A DNA stretch of 49,711 bases from an uncultured Selenomonadales bacterium (GCA_937910665.1 CALEPR010000109.1:1-49711); one strand, 5' to 3'; shown: positions 20,646 through 30,105, counted from the first letter of the stretch. Notes: generated by a model from the letters alone, not told the origin. A program made the numbers and translations.

Positions 20646-22634
20646 TCAGTGAATATTTGTGTTCAAATATCCACGTCTTGTATAAGTTGAATTTGGAGTT
20701 GTATCTTTTCCAGCAGTTCCAAGTTCATACATCGCATTACCTAATTTTTTCAAAAGTTGCGGATTATTTTTTAATTCTTGTTCAAGATTCAAGAAGGCTT
20801 GTCGCCTTTCAGGTGTCATCGCTGTATACCATATCGGGTCTTGGTCGCTGTTCAATTCATTCCAAAGGTCTTTTTCACTTACGCTAGAGTTCGGGTGACT
20901 TGAATAATAATTCAAAATGTATGACAAGTTTATAAAGTCACGGAGTTCTACTTCTCCATTTATGAACTTGTCGTACTGGTCTAAGAAGTTTTCTATTGGC
21001 TGACGTTCTGCGGCGTTAAGGTTTTGAGTAAAGTCTTCGCCTTTCAGTTTTTCTTTTACAGACGCAACTGCTTCACGCAAACTTGCAAAGTCACCGTTCA
21101 TTAACATTCTACTTAAATTGCTCATATCATTTCCAATTTGATTGTATAATTTTATTCTCTCTTGTGCATTTTCAGGATATTTCCCGTCAGTCATAGCTTT
21201 TCGTAAGTATGATTGCCCATCAGCAGAATTTAAATCAATGCCCAACATTCTAGCAGTTTGAACTATGTTTTGAAGTTTACCCTCTGGAGTTTTTGCAAAC
21301 GCTTCATTCTGTTCTTTGATTTGCTTTGCATATGCTTTCAGCTGGTCAAATTTTAATCTCGCATTTCCGAGTTCTACTTGTTGGTTATAATAATTTTCCG
21401 TAATATCTAACTGTCGATTTTTGTCTTTAGAATTTTGTGTGGCAACGTCTCTAGTTAAAGCATTTCTAGCTTCTGCCAAGTCTTTTTGTTGCAAAAGGCT
21501 CATAATAGTTCTTTGTGTAGTTGCGTCTTGTGTCAATAAGTTAGTCAGTAAGGATTGGTCAGATTGATATTTTTGGTTTGGACTTACTGTAGCTTGTGCG
21601 AAAAGTTGTGCGGCGTGTGGGTCTGTTTCTGCCATATTGCCTAAAAGTCGCAAACCGAGCGTGTTATAAGTGCCGTCAGAATTTACGCCGTAATTTGCAA
21701 ATAAATCTCTACTTTGAGCGCGGAGAGAGCGTCCCAAGCGTTGTTTTTCGCTTTCAACAATTCCTTCAACTACTGCAGGCGGATAACCTTTTTCTTCCGC
21801 TTGTTGTCTGACTTCATCAAGGCGTTGCCAAGCCGCATTGTTTGCCACATCTAAGCTGTCAAAAAGTCTTGCGTTAAGATTTTCTCGCGCTTGCAGTGAC
21901 TGTTGGACAGTGTTGTCTTTTCCGAAACCGTAAGCGTGAAAATCAACATCAGGATAAGCACTTCGCAACATAGCCATTCCGTTTGCCAAGTCTTGAAGGT
22001 GTGTTTTGCTTGCGTCCAATGCTTTTTGCGTATCTGCTCTTTGTTCGCCTTGAAGTTCAGGATTTTTTAACGCCTGTTCATAATATTTAATGTTGTTTTC
22101 AGTGTTAGCATAATCTACTTTTGCGTCAGTGATTGTACCGAAAGAATCAACTAATCTAGGCGACAGGTTAGAAACTGACTGTGAACCTATTCCTGTAAGG
22201 AAATTTCGCCAATCTTGACTTTGACGTAGTTCAGAATTTGGAAAATGATTAGCCAAAGCATTGTTCGGAACAGTGGAAAAATTGTTTTTGTCAGAATCAC
22301 GATTTGACAATATTCCTTCAAGCAAAGTTTTTCCTGCGCTGTTGTCGGTCAAGTTATTTTGTGCAGTATTAGTTGCAGGTTTTTCAGAAGTAGTAGGTGT
22401 TGTAGGTGGTGGCAAGGTTACAGGCGTCTGATTTTGTTCTTGTGGCGTTGTTTGTGGAGTTGCTACTGTTTGCACTTGTTGTCCAGTATTGCTTGCATTT
22501 GTCGCAGGTTCTGTTGGCAGTGGCGTTTTCAAAATTTGTCGTATGTTGTTTATATCAGGAGTTCCGCCTTGCCGATTAAACCAATAACCACTGAAAAGAT
22601 TATTAAAATTTAAACCTAAAGAATAATCAGGCAT
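20646..22634 (-). CDS. Putative ejection/internal virion protein (662 aa)
   Basis: I do not recognise a named family. The N-terminal third (to about residue 110) is rich in Pro, Thr, Gln and Asn; the rest is mostly helical and Gln/Ala/Asn-rich (for example QQLDITENYYNQQVELGNARLK-like stretches), as in internal or ejection proteins of short-tailed phages. Start ATG 22634 follows GGGGTGATTTTAA. It lies between the 228-residue gene and the giant gene with gaps of 6 and 24 bases, so it should be translated from the same late message and may help deliver the giant protein. Confidence 0.7.
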   Translation of the reverse strand: MPDYSLGLNFNNLFSGYWFNRQGGTPDINNIRQILKTPLPTEPATNASNTGQQVQTVATPQTTPQEQNQTPVTLPPPTTPTTSEKPATNTAQNNLTDNSAGKTLLEGILSNRDSDKNNFSTVPNNALANHFPNSELRQSQDWRNFLTGIGSQSVSNLSPRLVDSFGTITDAKVDYANTENNIKYYEQALKNPELQGEQRADTQKALDASKTHLQDLANGMAMLRSAYPDVDFHAYGFGKDNTVQQSLQARENLNARLFDSLDVANNAAWQRLDEVRQQAEEKGYPPAVVEGIVESEKQRLGRSLRAQSRDLFANYGVNSDGTYNTLGLRLLGNMAETDPHAAQLFAQATVSPNQKYQSDQSLLTNLLTQDATTQRTIMSLLQQKDLAEARNALTRDVATQNSKDKNRQLDITENYYNQQVELGNARLKFDQLKAYAKQIKEQNEAFAKTPEGKLQNIVQTARMLGIDLNSADGQSYLRKAMTDGKYPENAQERIKLYNQIGNDMSNLSRMLMNGDFASLREAVASVKEKLKGEDFTQNLNAAERQPIENFLDQYDKFINGEVELRDFINLSYILNYYSSHPNSSVSEKDLWNELNSDQDPIWYTAMTPERRQAFLNLEQELKNNPQLLKKLGNAMYELGTAGKDTTPNSTYTRRGYLNTNIH

Positions 22635-22640
22635 TTAAAA

Positions 22641-23327
22641 TCACCCCTTAAAATAAGAATTGTAGTCAATACCAAGATTAGGTTTTGGCAGGTTGTAAGT
22701 CGATGGGTACGTAGGAGAATAGTTTGGACTTAAAACGTCATAGATATAATTGGATATTGGCGGAAGATTAAGGCTGGGTGTTTGTTGTGTTGGCACTTTT
22801 GCAAAATTTTTGCTAGCATTATTCACAAGTGTATCTGTATTGTTATATTGTTCAGGCAAATTTAAATTTGTTGAAGGCGTTTGCGGATTTGAAACATTGA
22901 AATTAAGACCGAGTGAAGGATTTTTTTGTAAGCTGGCAAGTAAAGAATTAATGCCTTTGTTTATCGCGTCTGAATTGACTGTTTGTTGCGAGTTATCATT
23001 TTTCTTTCCAAAAAGTGTGCCATAAAGTTTGTTACCCCAGTTTTGAGTAGCTTGTGCGACTGAAGGCAATAAAACTTTTCCTAAAATATTTCCAACATTT
23101 AAACCTGCCACAGTTTCAGGGTGCAAATGTTGCGCCCATTCAGCGGCTTTCGACATTTCATTATCTCTAGCCGTTCTTTGCGCCATACTGTTTTGAGCCG
23201 CTAATGAAGTTCTGTAATAATCCTCCGTGTTCCTAATTTCAGGAAAATATGAATCACCATCATAGCCACTGCGTATAATATTTTGTGGTTCGTCGCCCAT
23301 AAAAGATTTATAAAAATCATAAGCCAT
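22641..23327 (-). CDS. Hypothetical virion-associated protein (228 aa)
   Basis: No recognised family. Residues 1-100 are helical with a short Gly/Val-rich segment (GLNVGNILGKVLLPSVAQA); the remainder is a low-complexity Asn/Pro/Tyr/Ser tail with repeated NLP, SPTYPS and NYSP-like pieces. Start ATG 23327 has AGGAATG upstream. The position between two putative ejection proteins suggests an internal or tail-tip component. Not capsid-like. Confidence 0.6.
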   Translation of the reverse strand: MAYDFYKSFMGDEPQNIIRSGYDGDSYFPEIRNTEDYYRTSLAAQNSMAQRTARDNEMSKAAEWAQHLHPETVAGLNVGNILGKVLLPSVAQATQNWGNKLYGTLFGKKNDNSQQTVNSDAINKGINSLLASLQKNPSLGLNFNVSNPQTPSTNLNLPEQYNNTDTLVNNASKNFAKVPTQQTPSLNLPPISNYIYDVLSPNYSPTYPSTYNLPKPNLGIDYNSYFKG

Positions 23328-23355
23328 AAAAAATCATTCCTTTCTAAAATTATTT

Positions 23356-25077
23356 TTAACCAAATAAAGCACCGCCAGCCGCACTGCCAGCCGCCGCACC
23401 CCAACCGCCGGTAAAAGCACTAATTCCTGCGGAAAGTACACCGCCCCAGAAATTGCCGCTTGATTCTTGAGTTTGAGTTCTTGTGCCTTGATTGGAAAGT
23501 GCAACCAAAACGCCTGTAGCAGATTGATTCAAGCCTGTAGCCGCATTCCACAAACGCAGTGCAGGTTGCTGAAGTGCCTCCTGCGCCGCCGAACTGAGCG
23601 CAATTTTCCTGCTTGAAGTTTCCAAAATATTTCCCCAAGTGTTATTCCATGCACCGACTGTTTGAAGTCTAAGTTGATACATTCTTGTAAGTTGTTCAAG
23701 TCCGCTGAGATTGTGCGCCCATTCAGTATCTGCGATTGATTTTACAACTTGATACCAATTCATTGCGTCCGCTGACGCTCTGCTCTGATTGTTCAGAAGT
23801 TGACTATAAAGTTGTGCCTGTTTGTCTGTCGTATTGACAAATGCTGAATTTTTTTGCGTAGCTATTCCAGTTTGTTGAGTAAATGCATTGCTTGAATTTG
23901 AAAATTGCTGAGTAAAAATTTGCGCCAAAGCCAAAGCTACCGCACGCTTGTTTTCTGCGTCGTGCGCTTTTGCTTGAAGTTTTAAGCCAAACGCTTGAGC
24001 CATATAGCCCCACAATTCATTAAGCACAAGTTTTTGGTCATTCAAACTTTGTTCCTTGACTTGCCAACGACTTTGCACAAGTCCACCGACAGATTGAATA
24101 TTTTGCTGATATTGTTTTGCAACTTCATCAGCCGCATTTCTTTCAATGTCATAAAGTGCTTGCGTCGTGACGGAAGAATTTAAAACACCGCGTGTTCCTA
24201 AATCGTTGACAACTTCGCCGATTGTATTTTCCATTACAGTTTGAATTGACTTTTGCATATTTGTTTCCCACTGCGAAGGAAGTTTGCCGTCAATCAAGTC
24301 ATTAAAATTACTGTGAACTGTATCTTTTTCTCTTGCATATTGATAATTTTCGTTGTACTCAGGAATTAGCGAATCAAGATTGTTGTAAAAACTGCCGAGA
24401 GTGCTTAATTTGTCAATGCCGTTTAATGCGTCTTCAAAATTAACATTTAAAGCACTCACAAGTGTCGGCTTTAATTTGTCAAGGTCGTTGTAGTTTTCAG
24501 CAGAAATGTTTGAAAGATTGTAGGTTATATTTGCCGTGATGTCACTCGGAACAGTTTTGTTTTTAGTGAAACCGCTAATATCGTCAAGATTATTTTCAAG
24601 GTTGTCATAATTTCCAGATAAATTGTCCGGCAAGGTTTTTATTTGCCCGTTTGCAAAATCAACGTTGTTGTTTTGTTCGACAATATAAAGTTTAGAATTG
24701 TCTGTGAGTTCGTCCGTTCTACTGCTCCAAGTGTCATTTGCGTTAGGAATATCAGTTTTTATCATTGAATCCAAAGTCGCGATACTGTTTGCTAAATATT
24801 CTGGTGAAGCCGTCAAACTTTCAAGTGCTGTATCTATCAAGACCATTGAAGTAGCCCACTGATTGTTAAGACTGTTGGTAATGTTTTGAATATCCGCTTT
24901 TGCTCCGTCAAAAAGATTATAGGCAGTTTGTCCAAGTTTTTTAGCTGAAGGAACTAAAACATCTTCAGTCAATTCAACTTCCAGCTTTTGAAGTTTTAAT
25001 TCAAATTCAGTCGGTTCATAAGTTGATTGAATAGTAGTGCCGCCTTTGCCGCCGAATCTTTGCAAGTCAAAAAACAT
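23356..25077 (-). CDS. Putative ejection/internal virion protein with FDLQRFGG N-terminus (573 aa)
   Basis: Long, mainly helical protein rich in Asn, Gln, Ala and Ser, ending in a Gly/Ala-rich hydrophobic segment (GVLSAGISAFTGGWGAAAG) that could cross or insert in a membrane. I choose ATG 25077 behind AAGGCGGTGAG, which places FDLQRFGG at residues 3-10; an upstream start (25119) would overlap the previous gene. Short 'LQxF' N-termini are common on structural phage proteins in Bacillota. The layout resembles channel-forming ejection proteins of short-tailed phages; I see no capsid fold. Confidence 0.65.
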   Translation of the reverse strand: MFFDLQRFGGKGGTTIQSTYEPTEFELKLQKLEVELTEDVLVPSAKKLGQTAYNLFDGAKADIQNITNSLNNQWATSMVLIDTALESLTASPEYLANSIATLDSMIKTDIPNANDTWSSRTDELTDNSKLYIVEQNNNVDFANGQIKTLPDNLSGNYDNLENNLDDISGFTKNKTVPSDITANITYNLSNISAENYNDLDKLKPTLVSALNVNFEDALNGIDKLSTLGSFYNNLDSLIPEYNENYQYAREKDTVHSNFNDLIDGKLPSQWETNMQKSIQTVMENTIGEVVNDLGTRGVLNSSVTTQALYDIERNAADEVAKQYQQNIQSVGGLVQSRWQVKEQSLNDQKLVLNELWGYMAQAFGLKLQAKAHDAENKRAVALALAQIFTQQFSNSSNAFTQQTGIATQKNSAFVNTTDKQAQLYSQLLNNQSRASADAMNWYQVVKSIADTEWAHNLSGLEQLTRMYQLRLQTVGAWNNTWGNILETSSRKIALSSAAQEALQQPALRLWNAATGLNQSATGVLVALSNQGTRTQTQESSGNFWGGVLSAGISAFTGGWGAAAGSAAGGALFG

Positions 25078-25090
25078 TTCACTCACCGCC

Positions 25091-25510
25091 TTAAATCTCC
25101 CAAGTGACGTGATAGACAACGTGACCTGCAGAATTTCTTGAGCGCGGAGAAAACGTTGCAGACTTGCCTGTTTCTTTTTGCCGGCAGTGATAGCGTTTCA
25201 ACCCTTCGCCCGCGTCCTCAACTTTCAAAATCTCAACGCCGAAAAGTTTTATGTAAGGTTCAATTTTTCTGCAACACCAAGTGCCAAGATGATTTAAACC
25301 AAGTTGTCTTGCAATAGTCTCACCAAGTTTTTTCCAATATTTAGCGTCGCCGCAAGTTTGTCCGATAACCACCATATCTTCGTAAACGCCAAACTCCGCA
25401 AAACCTTTTTCAGGTTCAAACTTTAATCTTGCACGCGGCTCTGCTTTAAATTCAGTGCCTGTTTTCTTTTCATAAATTGAAATCCATTCTTCTAAAGTTT
25501 TCGCCGCCAT
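25091..25510 (-). CDS. Hypothetical protein in the tail region (139 aa)
   Basis: Small alpha-beta protein starting MAAKTLEEWISIYEKKTG. It has two neighbouring Cys (TWCCRK) near residue 100 and a GVYEDMVVIGQTCGDAKYWKK segment. No family recognised. It directly follows the fibre gene with a 3-base gap, which suggests a fibre chaperone, fibre-associated or baseplate role, but nothing in the sequence proves this. Confidence 0.65.
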   Translation of the reverse strand: MAAKTLEEWISIYEKKTGTEFKAEPRARLKFEPEKGFAEFGVYEDMVVIGQTCGDAKYWKKLGETIARQLGLNHLGTWCCRKIEPYIKLFGVEILKVEDAGEGLKRYHCRQKETGKSATFSPRSRNSAGHVVYHVTWEI

Positions 25511-25513
25511 TTT

Positions 25514-27385
25514 TTACACCGCCGTTCCGACAAATTGATAACTGTTTGTGCCGTCGCTTATTGTCAAAATTCCATTGTTCATTGCAAAAGAAAATGACGG
25601 CACTTTTGCCGCCAAATTATTTAATTCATTTTTGGTTGCATAAGTTGACGCGATATTGTTTCCTTCGCTGTCCTGTTCAGCTTTAGTAGCTAAAACTGCC
25701 TTGTTCGCGCTTGACGCGGTTAATGCTGTTATTGCACTGTTCGCGCTGTTTGCAGTTGTCGCATTGCTGACATTCAAATTTAAAATCGCGTCGCCGCTAC
25801 CGTCAAAACTGACATTACCTACAGCTTGTCCTGTGACTTGTAAAGACATCGGACTTGAAAATTTATCTGCCTTGTTTGCCTTAGCAACTGTAGCAGTCGC
25901 AAGTTCAGCAGTTTTTACATACAAAGTCAAACTGCTGGCAACATCAACTTTTTTTGCATAAGCGTTCAAAGTTTCTGAAGTTACATATCCGCTTAAACTG
26001 CTTGCAATATCGGCAGTCGGCGAATAATCAGCCAACGCAGAAGTCAAGCTGTCATTTGTAACATAACTTGCAAGACTGACTGAAACTTCGCTCGTTGTAG
26101 GATAAGCCGCAAGACTTGAATTTATTTCGTCGGTTGTGGAATAATTCGACAAAGTTACTGCTAATTCCGAATTACTGACATAACTTGCAAGACTTGAATT
26201 TATATCCGCCGTTGTCGAGTAATTATTTAAACTGCTTGCAACGTCTGAACTTGTAACATAATCTGCTATGGCGTTGTTAAAGTCCTCAACAGTTTCATAA
26301 TCCGCTAAAACGTTGTACATATCAGTAGTAAGCACATAATTTGCAAGCTGAGTGTTTAAATCTGCAGTCTTTGTGTATGCGCCAAGACTTGTAGCAACTG
26401 AAGATTTTAAGCCGTCAACTTTTGTATTTACTGCCGAAGTCACCGTTAAAATTTTTGTGTTCACATCTGAAGTTTTATCATAACTCGATAAACTGTCTGA
26501 AACAGCAGAATTTAACTCGGCAATTTTTAAATCGACTGCAGAAGATTTTTCATAACTTTCAAGACTTGTTGCAACGTCGCTTTTCAAAGCATAATTTGCA
26601 AGTTTTGTGTTTAATCCTGCAGTGTTTGTATATGCGCTTAAACTTGCCGTGACGTTAGCAGTTGTCGCATAAGGTGCAAGGTCTGACTGCAAAACATATT
26701 CTGAAAGTGCAGAACTTTTCGGCGAATTTTCAAAACTGTTTGTAGTGGAATTGTAAATAATAACATCGCCGTTACTTGGATTTGAAAAAGAAAATTTCTT
26801 GCCGTCAACCTGCGGCGCACTTCCTGAAATTGAAACATTGGCAAGCCCTGTTGTCGCGTCCAATCTCAAAACTTTATTTTTGCCGCTGTAATCAACTTCG
26901 GACTTCAAAACACAAACGTTATCATAGTTCAGCAAGTTTTCAAAATTCAAGCTCAAAAACAGTTGCCAAGTCGTGCCAGTCCAATAATAAAGTTTCTTGC
27001 TGTCAAAAGCAAAATACAAGTCGTACGCATTTAAATTGCTTGTCGGTTTTGCTGAATCGTTGCCGCTGTAAATTGCGCTAACTGTACCTGTATTTTTTAC
27101 CGCGCTGATGTCCTCAGGCGTAAGTCCGAAATAATTTTCATCAATCTTGCCGAGTTCAATCCAGCTTGTATTTTCTGCGTTGCGAATTTCCAATTTTTTT
27201 GTTGCCGTGTTAATGTGAAGTTGATAAGGTTCTGCGTCTGTCGGTGTTCCGTTCGACGCGTCTAAATTTCTCAACCTGTTCAACAAATTATAAACTAACT
27301 CAAATTCATCGCGTGTCTTTTGCGAACACAACGCAATAGTATCGGTCGGATACTCAATCTTGTTTGTAACTGCCCACTTTGTCAT
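25514..27385 (-). CDS. Tail fibre protein with about 13 SLxxY...T repeats (623 aa)
   Basis: The N-terminal about 110 residues (EYPTDTIALCSQ, QLHINTATKKLEIRN, WIELGKI) look like an attachment domain. Residues about 227-495 hold roughly 13 repeats of about 20-22 residues with the pattern S-x-L-x-x-Y-x-T-x-x-(D/E)-(I/V)-x-x-S-L, typical of trimeric fibre shafts. The C-terminus has a Gly/Ala/Asn region and ends NNGILTISDGTNSYQFVG. Located after the stabilisation protein as in P22-like layouts. It is probably the receptor-binding fibre; the tip domain is short, so a partner may be needed. Confidence 0.82.
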   Translation of the reverse strand: MTKWAVTNKIEYPTDTIALCSQKTRDEFELVYNLLNRLRNLDASNGTPTDAEPYQLHINTATKKLEIRNAENTSWIELGKIDENYFGLTPEDISAVKNTGTVSAIYSGNDSAKPTSNLNAYDLYFAFDSKKLYYWTGTTWQLFLSLNFENLLNYDNVCVLKSEVDYSGKNKVLRLDATTGLANVSISGSAPQVDGKKFSFSNPSNGDVIIYNSTTNSFENSPKSSALSEYVLQSDLAPYATTANVTASLSAYTNTAGLNTKLANYALKSDVATSLESYEKSSAVDLKIAELNSAVSDSLSSYDKTSDVNTKILTVTSAVNTKVDGLKSSVATSLGAYTKTADLNTQLANYVLTTDMYNVLADYETVEDFNNAIADYVTSSDVASSLNNYSTTADINSSLASYVSNSELAVTLSNYSTTDEINSSLAAYPTTSEVSVSLASYVTNDSLTSALADYSPTADIASSLSGYVTSETLNAYAKKVDVASSLTLYVKTAELATATVAKANKADKFSSPMSLQVTGQAVGNVSFDGSGDAILNLNVSNATTANSANSAITALTASSANKAVLATKAEQDSEGNNIASTYATKNELNNLAAKVPSFSFAMNNGILTISDGTNSYQFVGTAV

Positions 27386-27404
27386 TTTAAAAAACTCCCT
27401 TCAA

Positions 27405-27749
27405 TTAAAAAATCCAATCACCTAAATTTAAAAATTTTTTACCTGCCGAACTGTTTGCAAAATTTTTAACGCCGTTTACCACAGGTGCGCCGAATCTTGT
27501 CGCGCCTATTGCCACAATTCCATTTGCTACTGCAGGATTATTTAACATATTCGAGCCTAAAATTTTTACCCAACCCATTGGCGTTTTGCCGGTTGCCGCC
27601 AAAGTTCCTAAATTCTGTATTGCTTGCCCTTGTAATAAATTACCGAAAGTTCGTCCTGCGTCTTGCAAAGTTTCTTCAAATTGTCTCGGCGCATCATCAG
27701 GGACAATTACAAGGTTCGGCAATAAACCGCCTTGATTATATCTTGCCAT
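27405..27749 (-). CDS. Small hydrophobic structural protein (114 aa)
   Basis: Product starts MARYNQGGLLPN at ATG 27749 behind GGAGGAG; the in-frame TTG at 27767 lies within that ribosome site and is rejected. The middle (GSNMLNNPAVANGIVAIGA) is mildly hydrophobic and Gly/Ala-rich. No family recognised. It is the first gene after the terminator hairpin behind the gp10-like gene, so it may be transcribed by read-through. Confidence 0.6.
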   Translation of the reverse strand: MARYNQGGLLPNLVIVPDDAPRQFEETLQDAGRTFGNLLQGQAIQNLGTLAATGKTPMGWVKILGSNMLNNPAVANGIVAIGATRFGAPVVNGVKNFANSSAGKKFLNLGDWIF

Positions 27750-27775
27750 TTCTCTCAACTCCTCCAATAAAAAAA

Positions 27776-27796
27776 CACCTGCGATAAAAGCAAGTG
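27776..27796 (-). terminator. Terminator after the gp10-like gene
   Basis: Seven-pair hairpin (one U-G) CACTTGC...GCAGGTG on the minus strand, just after the stop at 27798, followed by a run of T. It lies directly before the ribosome site of the 114-residue gene. Confidence 0.7.
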
Positions 27797-27797
27797 C

Positions 27798-29357
27798 TTA
27801 AACTTCCGCAACGTCCATAATTACACTTTGTAAAATAAATCTGCCACCTTCGCCACGTCCTGCAACGTCCAAGTATTTGTGGCGATAAACATTTCTGCTG
27901 ATTATTTCAAAACTGTCATTCGCAAAAAGTTTGTGCCTGTTGTCGTCAATCATTTCAACATTTCTAAAAATAATTCCGTCAGGCGGTTGCGGCAAAATGT
28001 ATCCTCTGTTCCTGCCTTCCTTTGAAATCTGCGTCGCATTGTCAAAAATTTTGTCGTCGTTGTCTTGAATTTTAATTGTTTTGTCAGGAATCGGCAACGG
28101 TATTGCAACCTGTCCGCAAAAAATATTTCCGCTGAAATGCACAGGATTTAAAGGTGTGATTGAAACTCTGGAACGCTTTAACAAAAATTCGTGGTGGCTT
28201 ACAAGTCTTTGACTTAAAAACTTCCAATGTAATTTTTCACCGTCGTCTGTGAAAGTTCCTTTATCCAACTGCGAAATTTTATTTTTCTTGACCAAGTAAA
28301 CATCTTCGCCGACTTCAAAAACATCAAGAATTTCAGAATTAAATTTTCTTTTCCACCAAGATTTTAAACGCAAGTCAAAAACTAAAACATTTCCGTCTTT
28401 GCCGAGTATCCACACTTGCCACAGCGAAGGAATAAATTTTACTTTCGCATTTCTCGGCAACCTTTGAACTTCAGATTTTATTTGCAGTGCTAAATTTTCA
28501 GGTCGCATTGTTCCATACAAATTATTTTGCACTAAATAAACTTCGTCATTGCCTAAAACAAAAACATCATCGCCAACTTTGCAAACACTCAATCTGCCAC
28601 TGCAAATTATTTCACTCGCGACTTCTGCAAGTTGCCACTGCGGATAATTTCCTGCAAGTCGATAAACTTTTTTGTTGTCTTTAATAATCAAAACATCATT
28701 TGCAAGTGACACAATCGCCTTTATCGCTCCGCCGTCTTTTGAATTTATTTCTATCCACTTTGCTGTGTCTTTCCTGTTTGTGTCATCAAGATAAAGATTT
28801 TCATCGCCTACCGCGCTGTAAAAAATATTTTCGCCGTTTGAAAAACAAACTCTGCCGTCGCGAACAAAAACATTTTCCGCGCTTGTAGTTTTGTAGGTGA
28901 CTTGGTTATTTTCGCCGTCGTAACAAACAAATGGCGAACTCAACAACAAATTTAAATTCGCTCCGTCAAAATATTGCAAATTTCCTCCGCTTGCAATAAT
29001 CAAGCCATTTTCCCACGCCACTGACTGCGGATAAAGACTGCCTGTCAAAGTTCCTAAACTATCTGAAATATTTCCTTCAAAGTCCGCAAAATAAACTTGC
29101 TTGTCATTTTTCACAATCAAAATTAAATTGTTTATTGAATCATACATCGCGGCAAAAATATTTTCGCTGTCAAAAATGTCTGAAGTCCCTGCGACTGTTC
29201 GAAGTTTTCCTGTTGCAACATCAATTTCCATATTCAAAACATCTGCAAGCTGATTTTCTGCAATTCCGTCAACTTGCGCGGCAGTGTTCAAGCCGCCTGT
29301 AAAATCTGTTTTGGCTATGACTGTTTGTTGTTCGCCGTGCTTGCTGTAAAGTTTCAT
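27798..29357 (-). CDS. P22 gp10-like packaged-DNA stabilisation / tail hub protein (519 aa)
   Basis: Begins with TDFTGGLNTAAQVDGIAENQLADVLNMEID, the typical N-terminus of phage stabilisation proteins that close the portal vertex, followed by many short beta strands in a propeller-like pattern (repeated YFDG, VYLVQNN, VFVLGNDEVYLV) and a C-terminal receptor-like domain. Start ATG 29357 overlaps the preceding small gene by 4 bases (ATGA-type coupling). It is followed by a terminator hairpin. Confidence 0.72.
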   Translation of the reverse strand: MKLYSKHGEQQTVIAKTDFTGGLNTAAQVDGIAENQLADVLNMEIDVATGKLRTVAGTSDIFDSENIFAAMYDSINNLILIVKNDKQVYFADFEGNISDSLGTLTGSLYPQSVAWENGLIIASGGNLQYFDGANLNLLLSSPFVCYDGENNQVTYKTTSAENVFVRDGRVCFSNGENIFYSAVGDENLYLDDTNRKDTAKWIEINSKDGGAIKAIVSLANDVLIIKDNKKVYRLAGNYPQWQLAEVASEIICSGRLSVCKVGDDVFVLGNDEVYLVQNNLYGTMRPENLALQIKSEVQRLPRNAKVKFIPSLWQVWILGKDGNVLVFDLRLKSWWKRKFNSEILDVFEVGEDVYLVKKNKISQLDKGTFTDDGEKLHWKFLSQRLVSHHEFLLKRSRVSITPLNPVHFSGNIFCGQVAIPLPIPDKTIKIQDNDDKIFDNATQISKEGRNRGYILPQPPDGIIFRNVEMIDDNRHKLFANDSFEIISRNVYRHKYLDVAGRGEGGRFILQSVIMDVAEV

Positions 29358-29662
29358 TTCTTTTCTCCTAAATGTCGTCTGTTAGCGTCGAAAGAAATCC
29401 ACCGACAATTTGAAGGCGAATAATCTTTGCTTGTGTCTTTTCTGTCCAAAGTCAAGGCGTGAACTGCGTCGCGTTTATCTGCCGGGTCTTTGTAGCCGTG
29501 ACTTATCGACCAAGATTTAAATTTCTGAAAATCTTCTCGCCATTCTTTAAACATTCCAATTCCTTTACCGCCGTACGCAGGATATTTTGGATTGTTCGGA
29601 TTGTAACAGCGAAGTTTGACATTGTGCCAAATGCCGTACAATCTGCTTTCCGTGTCTTTCAT
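29354..29662 (-). CDS. AP2/HNH-associated small DNA-binding protein (102 aa)
   Basis: Contains RLYGIWHNVKLRCYNPNN, YGGKGIGMFKEW and LDRKDTSKDYSPSNCRW, the usual order in phage HNH/AP2 homing-endonuclease-like proteins: 'IWxxMKxRCYNPNN', 'YGGRGI', 'DRxDNxxxYxPxNCRW'. The His of a full HNH site is not clear, so it may bind DNA without cutting, or be a degenerate homing gene. Strong site GGAGGTGAAGAA before ATG 29662. It lies directly after the VapD terminator, so it may have come in with that cassette. Confidence 0.7.
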   Translation of the reverse strand: MKDTESRLYGIWHNVKLRCYNPNNPKYPAYGGKGIGMFKEWREDFQKFKSWSISHGYKDPADKRDAVHALTLDRKDTSKDYSPSNCRWISFDANRRHLGEKK

Positions 29663-29683
29663 TTCTTCACCTCCAATAAAAAA

Positions 29684-29701
29684 AGCACTCCGAAAAGTGC
29701 T
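29684..29701 (-). terminator. Terminator after vapD
   Basis: AGCACT-CCGAAA-AGTGCT: perfect 6-bp stem, followed in the minus-strand direction by a run of T. The same 18 bases occur at 33409-33426. Confidence 0.8.
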
Positions 29702-29728
29702 TAGAAAAATTTATTCAAAATCTGAAAC

Positions 29729-30046
29729 TTAATCATCCTCAATGGCAATCATCAAATCGTTATCATCCTCAATACGCAACATCCTAATATCACGAACACT
29801 AGGACGAAACCAATCGTATTTAGATGCTAACTTGCGCGTTGCCATAACAGTTTTTACAGCATCGACTCCTTCATTGCCAAAATAAACACTACCTTGTTGA
29901 CGAGAAAAACCAAATTTCTCAAGCGTGTTTTTTATATCGGCATAGGCGTTATTCGGACTATTGCCACTATAAGTCTTGGATAATGTATCTGTGTCCAAAT
30001 CAAACGCGATTGCATATTTTGCCAATGTCACCACATCCTTTGTCAT
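29729..30046 (-). CDS. vapD: VapD-like endoribonuclease (toxin family, 105 aa)
   Basis: The stretch AKYAIAFDLDTDTL...YSGNSPNNAYADIK...FSRQQGSVYFGNEG...RPSVRDIRMLRIEDDNDL matches VapD throughout its length, with the conserved Asp pair in FDLDTD and the RDIRMLRIE motif. VapD proteins have a ferredoxin-like fold related to Cas2 and cut RNA. It has its own promoter (30071-30099) and terminator (29684-29701), so it is an independent cassette within the late genes. The start is uncertain: ATG 30046, or a TTG seven codons in. No separate antitoxin is visible. Confidence 0.88.
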   Translation of the reverse strand: MTKDVVTLAKYAIAFDLDTDTLSKTYSGNSPNNAYADIKNTLEKFGFSRQQGSVYFGNEGVDAVKTVMATRKLASKYDWFRPSVRDIRMLRIEDDNDLMIAIEDD

Positions 30047-30070
30047 TGCCCTTTTCTAGATACCTCAGAT

Positions 30071-30099
30071 ATGATACACACAATGTAAACTGTTGTCAA
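30071..30099 (-). promoter_or_regulatory. Promoter of the VapD cassette
   Basis: On the minus strand, -35 TTGACA (30094-30099), 17-base spacer, -10 TATCAT (30071-30076), about 25 bases before the vapD start. Consensus -35 and ideal spacing. Confidence 0.85.
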
Positions 30100-30105
30100 A
30101 TTTAT

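Noticed and set aside
23356..25077. 573-residue protein as major capsid
   Set aside because: Mostly helical, Asn/Gln-rich, with a C-terminal hydrophobic Gly segment; no HK97-type beta regions.
25900..26700. Regular short repeats that might be a CRISPR array
   Set aside because: They are coding, in phase, unequal in sequence and give a fibre-shaft amino-acid pattern; no cas genes.
29729..30046. VapD-like protein as Cas2
   Set aside because: The fold is related, but full-length motifs are those of VapD and no cas1 or repeats are present.
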